From Chloroflexota bacterium (GTDB taxonomy: Bacteria > Chloroflexota > Ktedonobacteria > Ktedonobacterales > JACDGC01), in NCBI GenBank assembly GCA_021778805.1, contig JAJYBV010000016.1, positions 1 through 48,187 of the forward strand: DNA of 48,187 bases. The letters are read 5' to 3'. How positions within the stretch are numbered: the stretch's first letter is position 1; each line of letters starts with the position of its first letter. This document shows, in pieces, positions 17,111 to 25,726 of the stretch. The translations under genes and the position numbers were made by a program. The notes beneath the pieces are model-generated. The model was given only the letters and a program-made list of their open reading frames with translations. It had not been told where the DNA came from and searched no databases.

Positions 17111-18259
17111 ATGTCGCAGATCTCTCAACAATTTCCCCCAAATTCGCAATACCCACTGTTGCCGGGTGTTCGCTCGCGGTTTGTGCAAACTTCGCGACTG
17201 CGTGTTCATGTGTATGAAAGCGGCGATCCATCTTCGCCCTGTTTGGTTCTTATTCATGGCAACGCCGCATCGGCGCGTTTTTTTGAAGAATTGATGACAA
17301 AACTGCCAAATCTTTATATTGTCGCTCCGGATCTGCGCGGGTATGGCGCCAGCGAAGCGAAGCCAGCCGACGCCACAAAAGGGCTGCGAGATTACAGCGA
17401 TGATGTGGCCGCCACGCTTGAAGCATTGGGTATACGGCGGCATCATTTGCTGGGGTGGTCGTTAGGCGGCAATATAGCAATGCAATATACTATAGATCAT
17501 CCAAACGCGGTAAAATCGCTGCTGCTGGAATCTACCGGATCTCCCTTTGGATATGGCGGCACGCATGGAGAAAATGGGCAGCCGAACTTTCCCGATTTTT
17601 CCGGCAGCGGCGGCGGACTGATTGCGAAAGATGTGATAGATTGCTATATCGCTAAAGACAGCTCGGCCGATTCAATGTTTGCGCCGCGCTCGGTGATGCG
17701 CAGCACATATGTAAACGCCGCAACTTATACGTTTAATCCCCAGCGGGAAGATGTGTATGTAGAGCAAATGCTTATGATGGTTATTGGGGAACAGTTTTAT
17801 CCCGGTGATGGTGTCCCTTCCGCTAATTGGCCGATGTCTGCGCCGGGTAAATGGGGATCAAACAATGCGTTATCACCAAAGTATTGCAATGTAACTGCGT
17901 TGGAGACCATTGCGCCAAAGCCGGAAATTGTTTGGATACATGGCGCGAATGATTTGGTGGTTAGCGACACCGCAGCGGTAGACCCGTGTTTCTTGGGCAA
18001 ACTTGGTGTTATTCCGGGCTGGCCCGGTGATGATTTGTGTCCGCCGCAGCCAATGCTTTCTCAGATTCGTGCGATGCTGCAGCGCTATGCCGCAAACGGA
18101 GGAGTGTTCAGTGAAGTTGTGTTTGAAAATTGCGGCCATTCACCGCATATCGAGCAGGAAAACGCATTTATTCAGCGGTTGCAAACGTTGGTTGCCGCGC
18201 AAGAATCCGCGGATCCGCAGCGAAAAGGAATATTTGACATATTTCGCCGCAAGCGGTAA
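17111..18259 (+). CDS. alpha/beta-hydrolase fold enzyme
   Basis: 382 residues. Oxyanion-region HG (VLIHGNAAS, near residue 49), strand-4 DLRGYGAS, nucleophile elbow GWSLGG with Ser117, a probable acid residue in HGANDLVVSD, and the catalytic His in CGHSPHIE near the C-terminus: a complete Ser-Asp-His set. The insert between residues about 130 and 270 is larger than the usual cap and should set substrate choice. There is no signal peptide. The ATG has GGAG eight bases upstream. It opens the hydrolase/KAS III/ligase operon, so an intracellular ester, lactone or thioester hydrolase acting on the same acid pathway is likely. The exact substrate is not predictable. Confidence 0.9.
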   Translation: MSQISQQFPPNSQYPLLPGVRSRFVQTSRLRVHVYESGDPSSPCLVLIHGNAASARFFEELMTKLPNLYIVAPDLRGYGASEAKPADATKGLRDYSDDVAATLEALGIRRHHLLGWSLGGNIAMQYTIDHPNAVKSLLLESTGSPFGYGGTHGENGQPNFPDFSGSGGGLIAKDVIDCYIAKDSSADSMFAPRSVMRSTYVNAATYTFNPQREDVYVEQMLMMVIGEQFYPGDGVPSANWPMSAPGKWGSNNALSPKYCNVTALETIAPKPEIVWIHGANDLVVSDTAAVDPCFLGKLGVIPGWPGDDLCPPQPMLSQIRAMLQRYAANGGVFSEVVFENCGHSPHIEQENAFIQRLQTLVAAQESADPQRKGIFDIFRRKR

Positions 18260-18262
18260 AAT

Positions 18263-18285
18263 ATGACATATGACTCATATATCAT
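18263..18285 (+). promoter_or_regulatory. internal TetR-type operator before the KAS III gene
   Basis: ATGAC-TCATAT-ATCAT at 18270-18285 differs by one base from the operator at 26824-26839. An overlapping, poorer form ATGAC-N6-CTCAT starts at 18263. It sits between the hydrolase stop (18257-18259) and the next ATG (18315), so it may control a second promoter or be a road-block site. Confidence 0.55.
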
Positions 18286-18314
18286 ATATCTCATGATCTG
18301 CAAAGGGGCCACGC

Positions 18315-19376
18315 ATGAGTGATCGCGCTGTCAGCGAACAGGCTGACACATTAACAGCATATCCGCCCATTGGAATGCTATCTTTTGGTGTCTATCTGCC
18401 GGAAACTATCCAAACATCGGCATATATTGCGCAGGAATCGGGGATACCCGAAGAAATTATCCGCGGAAAGATGGGGATACACGCCAAGCATCGCGCCGGT
18501 TCGGCAGACCAAACGTCTGCAATGGCTGTTGCCGCCGCTAAAACGGCGCTGCAGCGCGCGCGCATCGATCCGGAGGAAATTGACTTAATTATTTACTCCG
18601 GAAGTATGCATAAAGATTTTTATGTATGGTCTGCGGCTAACCGTATACAATATCTACTTGGGGCCAAAAATGCGTGGGCGTTTGAAGCTGTGGCGCTGTG
18701 CACTACGAATGTGCTGGCTTTAAAACTGGCGCGCGATTTAATGATGAGCGACCCGAAATTGCGAACAACGCTTATTTGCGGCGGTCATCGCACAGCCGAT
18801 TTAATTAATTTTAAAGACCACACCAGCCGATTTTTATTTAATCTTTCCGATGGCGGCAGCGCCATGCTGCTGCGCCGCGGTTATACCCAAAATGCTGTTC
18901 TGGCGTCGGCGTTTATAACCGACGGCTCGCTTTCAGAAGATGTTACTATACCGGCCGGCGGCACACGTTTGCCAACCACCGAAGCAACATTGCAGCAAGG
19001 GCTGCACACATTCCATGTCTCTGATTCTGAGCATTTGAAAACCGGTCTGGAAGGTGTTTCGGAGGATCATTTTATACAAGTTGTGCAGGAAGCGGTGGCG
19101 AAAAGCGGCTATTCTGTAGATGATATCAGTTTTTTAGCAATAAATCATATGAAGCCGTCGATGCATAACAGAATATTACGCATGCTGGGGCTGCGCGAAG
19201 ATCAGTCCATCTACTTAGCTGAATATGGGCATATCGGCGCGCCAGACCAAGTGCTGGCGCTGGAGCTGGCGGCGCAGAAGCAGATGCTGCGTGATGGCGG
19301 TATTGTTGTGCTGGCCAGCGCAGGGCTGGGCTTTACTTGGGGGGCAACCGCAATACGCTGGGGAAAGCAGGGGTAA
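18315..19376 (+). CDS. 3-oxoacyl-ACP synthase III (FabH)-like enzyme
   Basis: 353 residues, close to the usual KAS III length. It has a thiolase fold, with catalytic Cys129 in VALCTTN and His278 in AINHMKP. At the third catalytic position, where FabH has Asn, the sequence reads EYGHIGAPD with His306, giving a Cys-His-His set. Cys-His-His occurs in KAS I/II, and KAS III-like enzymes with a changed third residue are often acyl transferases or CoA-condensing enzymes of secondary pathways. It lies between the hydrolase and ligase genes, only four bases from the ligase start, so a condensing or thiolytic step on a CoA ester is likely. It is probably not the housekeeping FabH. Confidence 0.85.
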   Translation: MSDRAVSEQADTLTAYPPIGMLSFGVYLPETIQTSAYIAQESGIPEEIIRGKMGIHAKHRAGSADQTSAMAVAAAKTALQRARIDPEEIDLIIYSGSMHKDFYVWSAANRIQYLLGAKNAWAFEAVALCTTNVLALKLARDLMMSDPKLRTTLICGGHRTADLINFKDHTSRFLFNLSDGGSAMLLRRGYTQNAVLASAFITDGSLSEDVTIPAGGTRLPTTEATLQQGLHTFHVSDSEHLKTGLEGVSEDHFIQVVQEAVAKSGYSVDDISFLAINHMKPSMHNRILRMLGLREDQSIYLAEYGHIGAPDQVLALELAAQKQMLRDGGIVVLASAGLGFTWGATAIRWGKQG

Positions 19377-19380
19377 AGCT

Positions 19381-20973
19381 ATGCCGGCAAAATTTTTACC
19401 TGTGGGAGAATGGCTAACCCGCCGGGCTGATTTAACACCACAGAAAGCGGCAATTATTGATGGCGCAACTGGTGAAGTTATTACCTACGCGGAATATAAC
19501 CGCAGAGCAAACGCTTTTGCCGCCGCGCTGTCAAGCACATATCATGCGCTGGCTGGTGACCGAGTAGCTATCATTGCGCAAAACTCTGTTGAGTACCTTG
19601 CTCTGTTTATGGCCTGCGCTAAAATCGGCGCTATTCTGGTTCCGTTGAATTGGCGGTTAACCGCGCCGGAATTAGCGGTGATTCTGAAGGATTGTGAGCC
19701 GAAATTAGTTGTTTTCGACGCTGCTTTTGCCGAAAAAACACAGTCTGCCGCGCAGTTGGCGTATATACCGCCGGAGCGGCCAGCGCGCAGCATTTTTTCT
19801 TTTGGCCCGGCAAAACAGCCGCTGACTGTTCCATCACCGATATTACTTGAAACCGCCGAAGTGGTTGCCGCTGCTGCGGGAAACTATCCACCGGCGCCGG
19901 TTTTCTCTACAGCGGATGGTGAAGAAACAGCGTTAATTTTATATACATCCGGAACAACAGGAACACCAAAAGGGGCAATGCTTTCGCACCGCATGATTAC
20001 TTGGAATGCGGTGAATACGCAGATTAGCTGGGGTTTGCGCGATGACGATGTGTACCCGAATTTCTCGCCGTTTTTTCACGCAGGCGGATTAAATGTGCTG
20101 ACCACCCCGATGTTTCACTGCGGCGGTACCGTAGTAACCTTAACAAACAGCGCTCCCGCAGATATTTTAAGCGCGGTAGAGCGCTTTAAATGCACGATAG
20201 TGTTTGCTGTGCCCACAGTGTTTCAATTAATGGCAGAGCATGAGCGGTTTGCGGCGGCGGATTTCTCTTCGGTGCGTTTTTGTATTTCCGGCGGCAGTTC
20301 TTGTCCTTTGCCGGTAATTCAGCGCTATACAGCGCGCGGCGTACAGTTTCGTCAGGGATATGGCCTAACAGAGGCCGGAGTAAACTGCTTTAGCCTTGCG
20401 CCGGAAGACGCCGCCCGCAAAGTTGGGTCTGTCGGCAAGCCGATATTTCATTCATTTGCCCGGATAACAGATCCGAATAACACCGATGTCCCGGAAGGCG
20501 CAGAGGGAGAACTTGTACTTGCCGGCCCGCATATATGTTCCGGTTATTGGCGACGGGAAGAAGCTACCCGCGCTGCGTATATCGACGGATGGTGGCATAC
20601 CGGCGATATTGCGCGCAAAGATGATGAGGGGTATTATTTTATTGTTGGCCGCATAAAAGATATGTATAAATCCGGCGGCGAAAACGTATACCCCGCTGAG
20701 GTAGAAGCTGTTTTAGGAACCTGCCCCGGCGTTCGCGAGATAGCGGTGATTGGTGTGCCGGACGAAAAATGGGGCGAATCCGGAGCGGCGTTTATTGTCG
20801 CCGCGGGATCTGCCTCTGTTACCGCCGATGATGTTCGGCGCTTTGCGGAAAGCCGCTTGGCAAAGTTTAAGCGGCCTGCGCATATCTTTTTTGTTGAAGA
20901 ACTGCCGCGCAACGCTATGAGCAAAGTAGTAAAAACTGCCTTGCTGCAGCGCTATACCGAACAGCGGCAGTAA
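19381..20973 (+). CDS. AMP-forming acyl-CoA synthetase (ligase)
   Basis: 530 residues from the ATG at 19381; an open frame upstream overlaps the KAS III gene and is not used. The adenylate-forming motifs are intact: LYTSGTTGTPKGAM (ATP loop), YGLTEAG, GWWHTGDIARKDDEGYYFIVGR and the catalytic Lys region PRNAMSKVVKT near the C-terminus. It converts a carboxylic acid and CoA to the acyl-CoA with ATP. The family covers short, medium and long fatty acids and aryl acids, so chain length is not fixed by sequence alone. It ends next to a repeat block; the MaoC gene follows 750 bases later. Confidence 0.95.
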   Translation: MPAKFLPVGEWLTRRADLTPQKAAIIDGATGEVITYAEYNRRANAFAAALSSTYHALAGDRVAIIAQNSVEYLALFMACAKIGAILVPLNWRLTAPELAVILKDCEPKLVVFDAAFAEKTQSAAQLAYIPPERPARSIFSFGPAKQPLTVPSPILLETAEVVAAAAGNYPPAPVFSTADGEETALILYTSGTTGTPKGAMLSHRMITWNAVNTQISWGLRDDDVYPNFSPFFHAGGLNVLTTPMFHCGGTVVTLTNSAPADILSAVERFKCTIVFAVPTVFQLMAEHERFAAADFSSVRFCISGGSSCPLPVIQRYTARGVQFRQGYGLTEAGVNCFSLAPEDAARKVGSVGKPIFHSFARITDPNNTDVPEGAEGELVLAGPHICSGYWRREEATRAAYIDGWWHTGDIARKDDEGYYFIVGRIKDMYKSGGENVYPAEVEAVLGTCPGVREIAVIGVPDEKWGESGAAFIVAAGSASVTADDVRRFAESRLAKFKRPAHIFFVEELPRNAMSKVVKTALLQRYTEQRQ

Positions 20974-20983
20974 ATCTGCTGTT

Positions 20984-21007
20984 GGCCATCGGCGCAAGTT
21001 TCAGCCG
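20984..21007 (+). repeat. 24-bp direct repeat, left copy (fragment of MaoC 5' coding sequence)
   Basis: Identical to 21743-21766, which encodes part of the MaoC N-terminus. It begins ten bases after the ligase stop. The pair flanks the repeat block 21008-21742. Confidence 0.75.
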
Positions 21008-21702
21008 CGCGGCGTACATAACCAGAGATTCGTAAGGGGCGGATGCCCCTTGCGTGGGGTTTGAGGTTATTATTTGAAATCATATTCCCAGAGCAATAAT
21101 GGTAGCCGTGCAGCCTGGGCGACCGCAAGGGTTGCCCCTACCGGATTGCCGCGCCGCATTTGTACCGTGCGGTGGTTGGCTTAAAACAGGCACTATGGTG
21201 CGCTCAACTTATTCGGCTCAGTTGGTCTTCATCCTGATTAAAATATCGAAGACCATTATATATATATGAACTTTCACTTTTAAAGAGGGACAAGATATAT
21301 TTCGTAATCAGGGATACGTAAGGGGCGGTAGCCCCTTACGCGGGGCTTGGGGTGTCCCCAAAATCTCTTTTTATTTTATTTTCCGATGGGAAATATTGGT
21401 AGCCGGGCAGCAAGGGCGACCGCAAGGGTCGCCCCTACCGGATTGCATTGCCTCAATGTGTACCGTGCAGTGTATGCTCTAAAAAACGCTATGGGGCGGC
21501 GCTTGGGCTTCGGAGCGGTGTAGGTGGTTGGGCTGCCACAAAACGAACACCACACGATGAATCGTGTGGCTTGTTTCCCCACCTCCACCCATGTGTACCG
21601 TGCGGCGTTGGTTCAACAACAGGCGCCATGGGGCACTCAATGTACTCTGCTCAGTTGGTCTTCATCCTGATTAAAATATCGAAGACCATTATATATATAT
21701 GA
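21008..21702 (+). repeat. double copy of the dispersed GC-rich repeat, copies 3 and 4
   Basis: Two related units. Each carries the aaggggc/gccccttacg segment, the GGGCGACC hairpin (21117-21138 and 21415-21437) and the tail CTCAGTTGGTCTTCATCCTGA, which ends in an ATATATATATGAA stretch (about 21219-21273 and 21650-21702). The tail contains the inverted pair GGTCTTC/GAAGACC. The part 21266-21470 is nearly the reverse complement of 30835-31035. The second unit also holds the palindrome CCACACGAT-GA-ATCGTGTGG at 21550-21569. Confidence 0.8.
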
Positions 21703-21722
21703 AGAAAGACAGATACAATTTT

Positions 21723-22139
21723 ATGAGCAAGATACCTCTGCCGGCCATCGGCGCAAGTTTCAGCCGTTCGCATACAGTTACCGATAAAGATGTAGAAGAT
21801 TTTTCACAGTTAAGCGGAGATCGCAACCCGCTGCATGTTGATGAGGCGTTTGCCGCGCAAACACGCTTTAAGCGCAGAATAGCGCACGGCATGTATTCCG
21901 CTGCGCTGATTTCCAGCGTGCTGGGCAATGATTTGCCCGGTACCGGCTGTGTATATATGGGACAAACATTGAAATTTCATCTGCCTGTTTATATTGGCGA
22001 CACCATTACTACACAGGTAGTTGTAACCGCGCTGCGCGAAGATAAACGCATAGTTACCCTGAGCACAACCTGTGTAAATCAACAGGGCGATACCGTTGTT
22101 TCCGGTGAAGCGACGATGAAGGTGCTGGAAGATCTTTAG
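21723..22139 (+). CDS. MaoC-like (R)-specific enoyl-CoA hydratase
   Basis: 138 residues from the ATG at 21723. An ATG at 21699 lies inside the repeat tail and adds eight atypical residues, so I prefer the later start. The hydratase-2 motif is complete: DFSQLSGDRNPLHVDEAFA, with Asp and His as the catalytic pair, and RIAHGM following. Short single-domain proteins of this type (PhaJ-like) hydrate trans-2-enoyl-CoA to (R)-3-hydroxyacyl-CoA. That fits the 3-hydroxybutyrate dehydrogenase encoded convergently next to it. The gene was probably once joined to the ligase operon and now has repeat sequence as its upstream region. Confidence 0.9.
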   Translation: MSKIPLPAIGASFSRSHTVTDKDVEDFSQLSGDRNPLHVDEAFAAQTRFKRRIAHGMYSAALISSVLGNDLPGTGCVYMGQTLKFHLPVYIGDTITTQVVVTALREDKRIVTLSTTCVNQQGDTVVSGEATMKVLEDL

Positions 22140-22142
22140 CTT

Positions 22143-22200
22143 CAAAAAAAAATCGCCGCCATGTTGTTTTGTTTCACTATTGAATATGGCGGCGATTGCG
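22143..22200. terminator. strong terminator between MaoC and bdh genes
   Basis: Perfect 12-bp stem (22151-22162 with 22186-22197, arm AATCGCCGCCAT). On the minus strand nine T residues follow directly, which ends the livHMGF-bdh operon. On the plus strand the following GCGTTGTTTT is weaker, so it may also stop MaoC transcription. Confidence 0.85.
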
Positions 22201-22223
22201 TTGTTTTATGCGCGCAAATGCGT

Positions 22224-22994
22224 TTAATGGGCCGACCATCCGCAATCGATGGTAAAGGCGCTGCCGGTTATTCCTGCGGCGGATTGCGAACACAGGTACA
22301 GCATTGCGTCGGCGATTTCCTGTGGCTCCAGCAATCGATGTATCGGCGATTCCGCGGTCATAATTTTCTCAACAACTTCATCCTCGGGGATGTTGTGCGT
22401 TTTTGCCTGTGCGGCAATTTGCTTATCTACCAGCGGGGTGCGCACATAGGAAGGGCAAACGCAGTTGCAGGTTACGCCGTGCGTCGCGGCTTCCAGCGCG
22501 GTGACGCGGGTTAGCCCCAGCAGCCCATGCTTGGCGGTGACATACGCCGATTTATACGCCGACGCAATTAAAGAATGCGCCGAGCCAACATTAATAATTC
22601 TGCCCCAATTGCGCTGATACATGCCCGGCAGCGCGGCGCGCGTCAGCAGAAACGGCGCTGTTACCATCATGTCCATAATGCGCTGCCATTGTTCCAGAGG
22701 AAACTCTTCAATCGGCGCAATAAATTGTATTCCTGCGTTATTTATAAGGATATCTATTTTGCCCAGCGCAGCTTCCGCTTCTGTGAACATTGCAGTTGTT
22801 TCGCTGCCGGATGTAAGGTCTGCTTGGAAGAAATAGGTGTTGGACAGGCTGATTGCCGCGGATTCTCCGCCTTGCCGGTCGATATCCGCAATGGCGACAT
22901 CGGCTCCGGCCGCGGCAAACGCCTGTGCTGCGGCAAATCCGATTCCGCTTGCTCCGCCGGTGATGAGTACGGCTTTACCTGCAAAAGATTCCAT
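22224..22994 (-). CDS. bdhA: 3-hydroxybutyrate dehydrogenase (SDR family)
   Basis: 256 residues, the usual length, from the ATG at 22994 with AAAGGAG upstream; the longer frame start at 23072 is not used. Rossmann motif TGGASGIG at 12-19, NNAG at 85-88, catalytic Ser138, Tyr151 and Lys155 (SAYVTAK). The segments NAGIQFIAPIEEFP, GRIINVGSAHSLIAS and PSYVRTPLVDKQI are characteristic of D-3-hydroxybutyrate dehydrogenases rather than of general short-chain dehydrogenases. It oxidises (R)-3-hydroxybutyrate to acetoacetate with NAD. It is the last gene of the importer operon, which suggests the imported compound, or what it is converted to, passes through 3-hydroxybutyrate. Confidence 0.9.
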   Translation of the reverse strand: MESFAGKAVLITGGASGIGFAAAQAFAAAGADVAIADIDRQGGESAAISLSNTYFFQADLTSGSETTAMFTEAEAALGKIDILINNAGIQFIAPIEEFPLEQWQRIMDMMVTAPFLLTRAALPGMYQRNWGRIINVGSAHSLIASAYKSAYVTAKHGLLGLTRVTALEAATHGVTCNCVCPSYVRTPLVDKQIAAQAKTHNIPEDEVVEKIMTAESPIHRLLEPQEIADAMLYLCSQSAAGITGSAFTIDCGWSAH

Positions 22995-23074
22995 AGAAAC
23001 GCTCCTTTGGAAGTAGTTCAATGCCGAACAGGCACGATCTATAATGAATGATAATGCAATTGCGCGGCGCACAA

Positions 23075-23785
23075 TTAACCGCCCAAATATAATTCTTGCA
23101 CCGCTTGATTTTTTGCCAAATCTTTACTGGCGCCGCTGAGCGAAATTTTCCCCGCCTGCAGCACATATGCTTGCTGCGCCAGTGCCAGCGCCTGCCGCGC
23201 GTTTTGCTCAACAATCAGCACGGTAAGCCCTTCATCTTTATTTAATTTGGAAATGATGGCAAACATGCGCTCGACAATAGCAGGCGCCAAGCCATGCGAT
23301 GGTTCATCCAGCAGCAAAACTGAGGGACGCGCCATCAGCGACCGGCCGATAGCTGCCATTTGCGCTTCACCGCCGGATAAGCTGGCGGTCGGCTCGTTCA
23401 GCCGTTGTTTTAGACGGGGGAAATACTCAAGAATCTTATCCATATCTTCTTGAAAGCGCGCTTTTGGTTGAGTGAACGCGCCCATCAGCAAATTTTCTTT
23501 CACTGTTAGGCTGGGGAACATTTCGCGTCCTTCCGGCGTTAACATTAACCCTTTGCGCACCCGCTGTTCCGCGGCAAGCTTATCAATCCGCGCGCCGTTT
23601 AGCTCTACGCTGCCTTTGCGAATAGGGATAAGGCCGCTGAGGGCGCGCATAATGGTGGTTTTGCCGGCGCCGTTTGGCCCCAATATGGCGCAGATTGACC
23701 CCTGCGGCACGGAAAAAGAAATGTCGCGCAGCACTTCAATCGGCCCATATCCGGCGGAAAGATTATGAATGGTGAGAGTTGTCAT
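23075..23785 (-). CDS. livF: LIV-type ABC transporter ATP-binding protein LivF
   Basis: 236 residues from the ATG at 23785, which overlaps the livG end by 23 bases and has AGAGGA upstream; an alternative start lies eight codons earlier. Walker A GPNGAGKTT, the LSGGEAQMAAIGRSL signature and Walker B VLLLDEPSHGLAP are intact. The LivF-type H-loop IVEQNARQALALA identifies the second ATPase of hydrophobic amino acid transporters. It would form a heterodimer with LivG on the cytoplasmic face. Confidence 0.95.
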   Translation of the reverse strand: MTTLTIHNLSAGYGPIEVLRDISFSVPQGSICAILGPNGAGKTTIMRALSGLIPIRKGSVELNGARIDKLAAEQRVRKGLMLTPEGREMFPSLTVKENLLMGAFTQPKARFQEDMDKILEYFPRLKQRLNEPTASLSGGEAQMAAIGRSLMARPSVLLLDEPSHGLAPAIVERMFAIISKLNKDEGLTVLIVEQNARQALALAQQAYVLQAGKISLSGASKDLAKNQAVQELYLGG

Positions 23786-24578
23786 CTGCGTCCTCTTTCT
23801 GAGTGTCATCGCGACCTAGGTAGGCTTCCAGCACCGCGGGATTTTTCAAAACGTCTTGCGGGGTACCTTCGGCGAGTTTCTCCCCATAGTCTAACGCGCA
23901 AACATGTTCGGAAATTGCCTGCACAAACGGAATATTGTGCTCAATCAGCAGCATCGTAACCTGAAAATGGTCGCGCCATTCACGCAAATTCTGCGCCAGC
24001 GCCATTGCGTCTTCGTGCGGCACACCGGCGGCGGGTTCATCCAGCAGCAGCAATTTTGGCTTTGCGGCCAGTGCGCGCGCCACACCGGTAATCTTTTGCA
24101 CTCCGAAAGGCAGCATCCCGGCATAGATATTGGCGTAAGCGGTTAAGCCAAGCATATCCAAAATTTCCATGGCGTTTGCGCGCGCGCGCTGTTCCTCGCT
24201 TCGCGCTGGGCCAAATGGCAGCAACCCGGTAAACAGATCTGCCTTCATAGCGGAGTGCTGCGCAATCAGTAAATTTTCCAGCACGGTGTGCGACTTAAAC
24301 AGCTGGCCGCTTTGAAAGGTTCGGCTGATACCTATGCGCACGCGCGCTGAACAGCCTTTGCGCAAAATATCTATTCCGTTAAATTCAATAGACCCTGCAT
24401 TCGGCTGCACAAAACCGCTGATGCAGTTCAGCGCGGTAGTTTTGCCGGCGCCGTTTGGCCCCACCAACGCAAAAATTTGATTGGGCAGAATCGTTAAATC
24501 CAGCGAATTCAGCGCTGTTAGCCCGCCAAACTGAACGGTTAGCCCGCGGATGGATAAAAGTGGCTGGATGATTGTCAT
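23763..24578 (-). CDS. livG: LIV-type ABC transporter ATP-binding protein LivG
   Basis: 271 residues from the ATG at 24578, whose ATGA overlaps the livM stop; the much longer open frame to 24887 reads through livM and is not used. Walker A GPNGAGKTT, a degenerate signature region LPFGVQKITGVARALAAKP (no LSGGQ), Walker B LLLLDEPAAGV and the H-loop LLIEHNIPFV are present. The G-for-S signature change is common in LivG. It pairs with LivF to energise the LivHM channel. Confidence 0.95.
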   Translation of the reverse strand: MTIIQPLLSIRGLTVQFGGLTALNSLDLTILPNQIFALVGPNGAGKTTALNCISGFVQPNAGSIEFNGIDILRKGCSARVRIGISRTFQSGQLFKSHTVLENLLIAQHSAMKADLFTGLLPFGPARSEEQRARANAMEILDMLGLTAYANIYAGMLPFGVQKITGVARALAAKPKLLLLDEPAAGVPHEDAMALAQNLREWRDHFQVTMLLIEHNIPFVQAISEHVCALDYGEKLAEGTPQDVLKNPAVLEAYLGRDDTQKEDADDNSHHS

Positions 24579-25657
24579 GACTGTTTCCGCCTTTGCAGAA
24601 ATTTTTGCAGCAGCGCAGGGATAGTTTGCAGCCCCATCGGAAAATAAATGAGGGCCAGCAGCAGCAGCACGCCATAGATTCCGGTATTTAATGTAGTAAT
24701 TTGAATTTGCACTGTACCAACTGTTATCACGTTGGGCAGCAATCCCAGCAACAGGGGTATCAACCCTACGAAGATGGCGCCTAAAATCGACCCGATGATA
24801 GAGCCAAGCCCGCCAATAACGATCATGGCTAAAAACGCGATGGTTTGGTCTACGCTGGACATTGATGAGCTTGCTGTGCCGCCCCATGTGGCGTATAGTC
24901 CGCCGGCTAGTCCGGTAAGTGTGGCGCTAATGGTAAATGCCAGCAGTTTATAGCGTGTTAGATTTACGCCAAATGATTCCGCCGCCGCTTCGTCGTCGCG
25001 TATAGCGGTAAATGCCCGGCCGATTCGCGATCTGGTGAGGTTATAACCCAGATACAATGTGATGATAACTACCCAAAGCACAAAATAATACAAAGAGTGA
25101 TCATCGGTGAGGGCTGCGGGAATATTGTTGAACAGGTAGCTTTCACGCCCCGCGGTTGTATCCCATAATGTTAGGATTGAATTTGCCAGCATTACTAAGC
25201 CTAGCGAGGCAATAGCCAAATAAGCGCCGGAAATGCGCAGCGCCGGCCCGCCGGTAACAATCCCCAGCAGCGCGGCAACAGCGCAGGCGGCAACCAAACC
25301 CAGCCAATATGGCTGATTCAGGTCGTTAACCAGCCATACGACCATGTAGCCGCTAACACCGAAAAACGCGGCGTTTCCCAATGATGGCTGCGCCGCATAG
25401 CCGGTGAGTATGTTTTGCGCAAACGCAGCAATAATAAATATGCCAATAAGGCTGACACGGTGCAACTCGAAATCCGCACTAAAGCCGAATATTTGATCGA
25501 ACATTGCCGGCAGCGCGAAGAAAAAGATCAGCGCGGCGGCAATGCCGCTGAGTCGCAGCCAGTTTTGGCGTAAGAACAGCGCAGTTTGCTCTAAAGTGGT
25601 TCTGGCTATGCTTGCGCCGTTTCTGTGTGTATTTTGCAATGGAAATTGCGAAGACAT
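24575..25657 (-). CDS. livM: LIV-type ABC transporter permease LivM
   Basis: 360 residues from the ATG at 25657, with AGGTG upstream. About eight to ten membrane spans. The EAA-like coupling segment is RAFTAIRDDEAAAESFGVNLTRYKLLAFTISA, which is typical of LivM, preceded by the LSLGNAAFFG-type segment (here PSLGNAAFFGVSGY). Gene order livH-livM-livG-livF is standard. Confidence 0.95.
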   Translation of the reverse strand: MSSQFPLQNTHRNGASIARTTLEQTALFLRQNWLRLSGIAAALIFFFALPAMFDQIFGFSADFELHRVSLIGIFIIAAFAQNILTGYAAQPSLGNAAFFGVSGYMVVWLVNDLNQPYWLGLVAACAVAALLGIVTGGPALRISGAYLAIASLGLVMLANSILTLWDTTAGRESYLFNNIPAALTDDHSLYYFVLWVVIITLYLGYNLTRSRIGRAFTAIRDDEAAAESFGVNLTRYKLLAFTISATLTGLAGGLYATWGGTASSSMSSVDQTIAFLAMIVIGGLGSIIGSILGAIFVGLIPLLLGLLPNVITVGTVQIQITTLNTGIYGVLLLLALIYFPMGLQTIPALLQKFLQRRKQS

Positions 25658-25726
25658 CGGTAACACCTGTTTTCTGCCGCTGCCGCGCCGCACATACAGC
25701 GCAGCGCAAGCGGCTGATTTGCCGGC

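Noticed and set aside
21699-21722. MaoC start at the first ATG
   Set aside because: It lies in the repeated tail that occurs also at 21219-21273 and adds residues not typical of the family.
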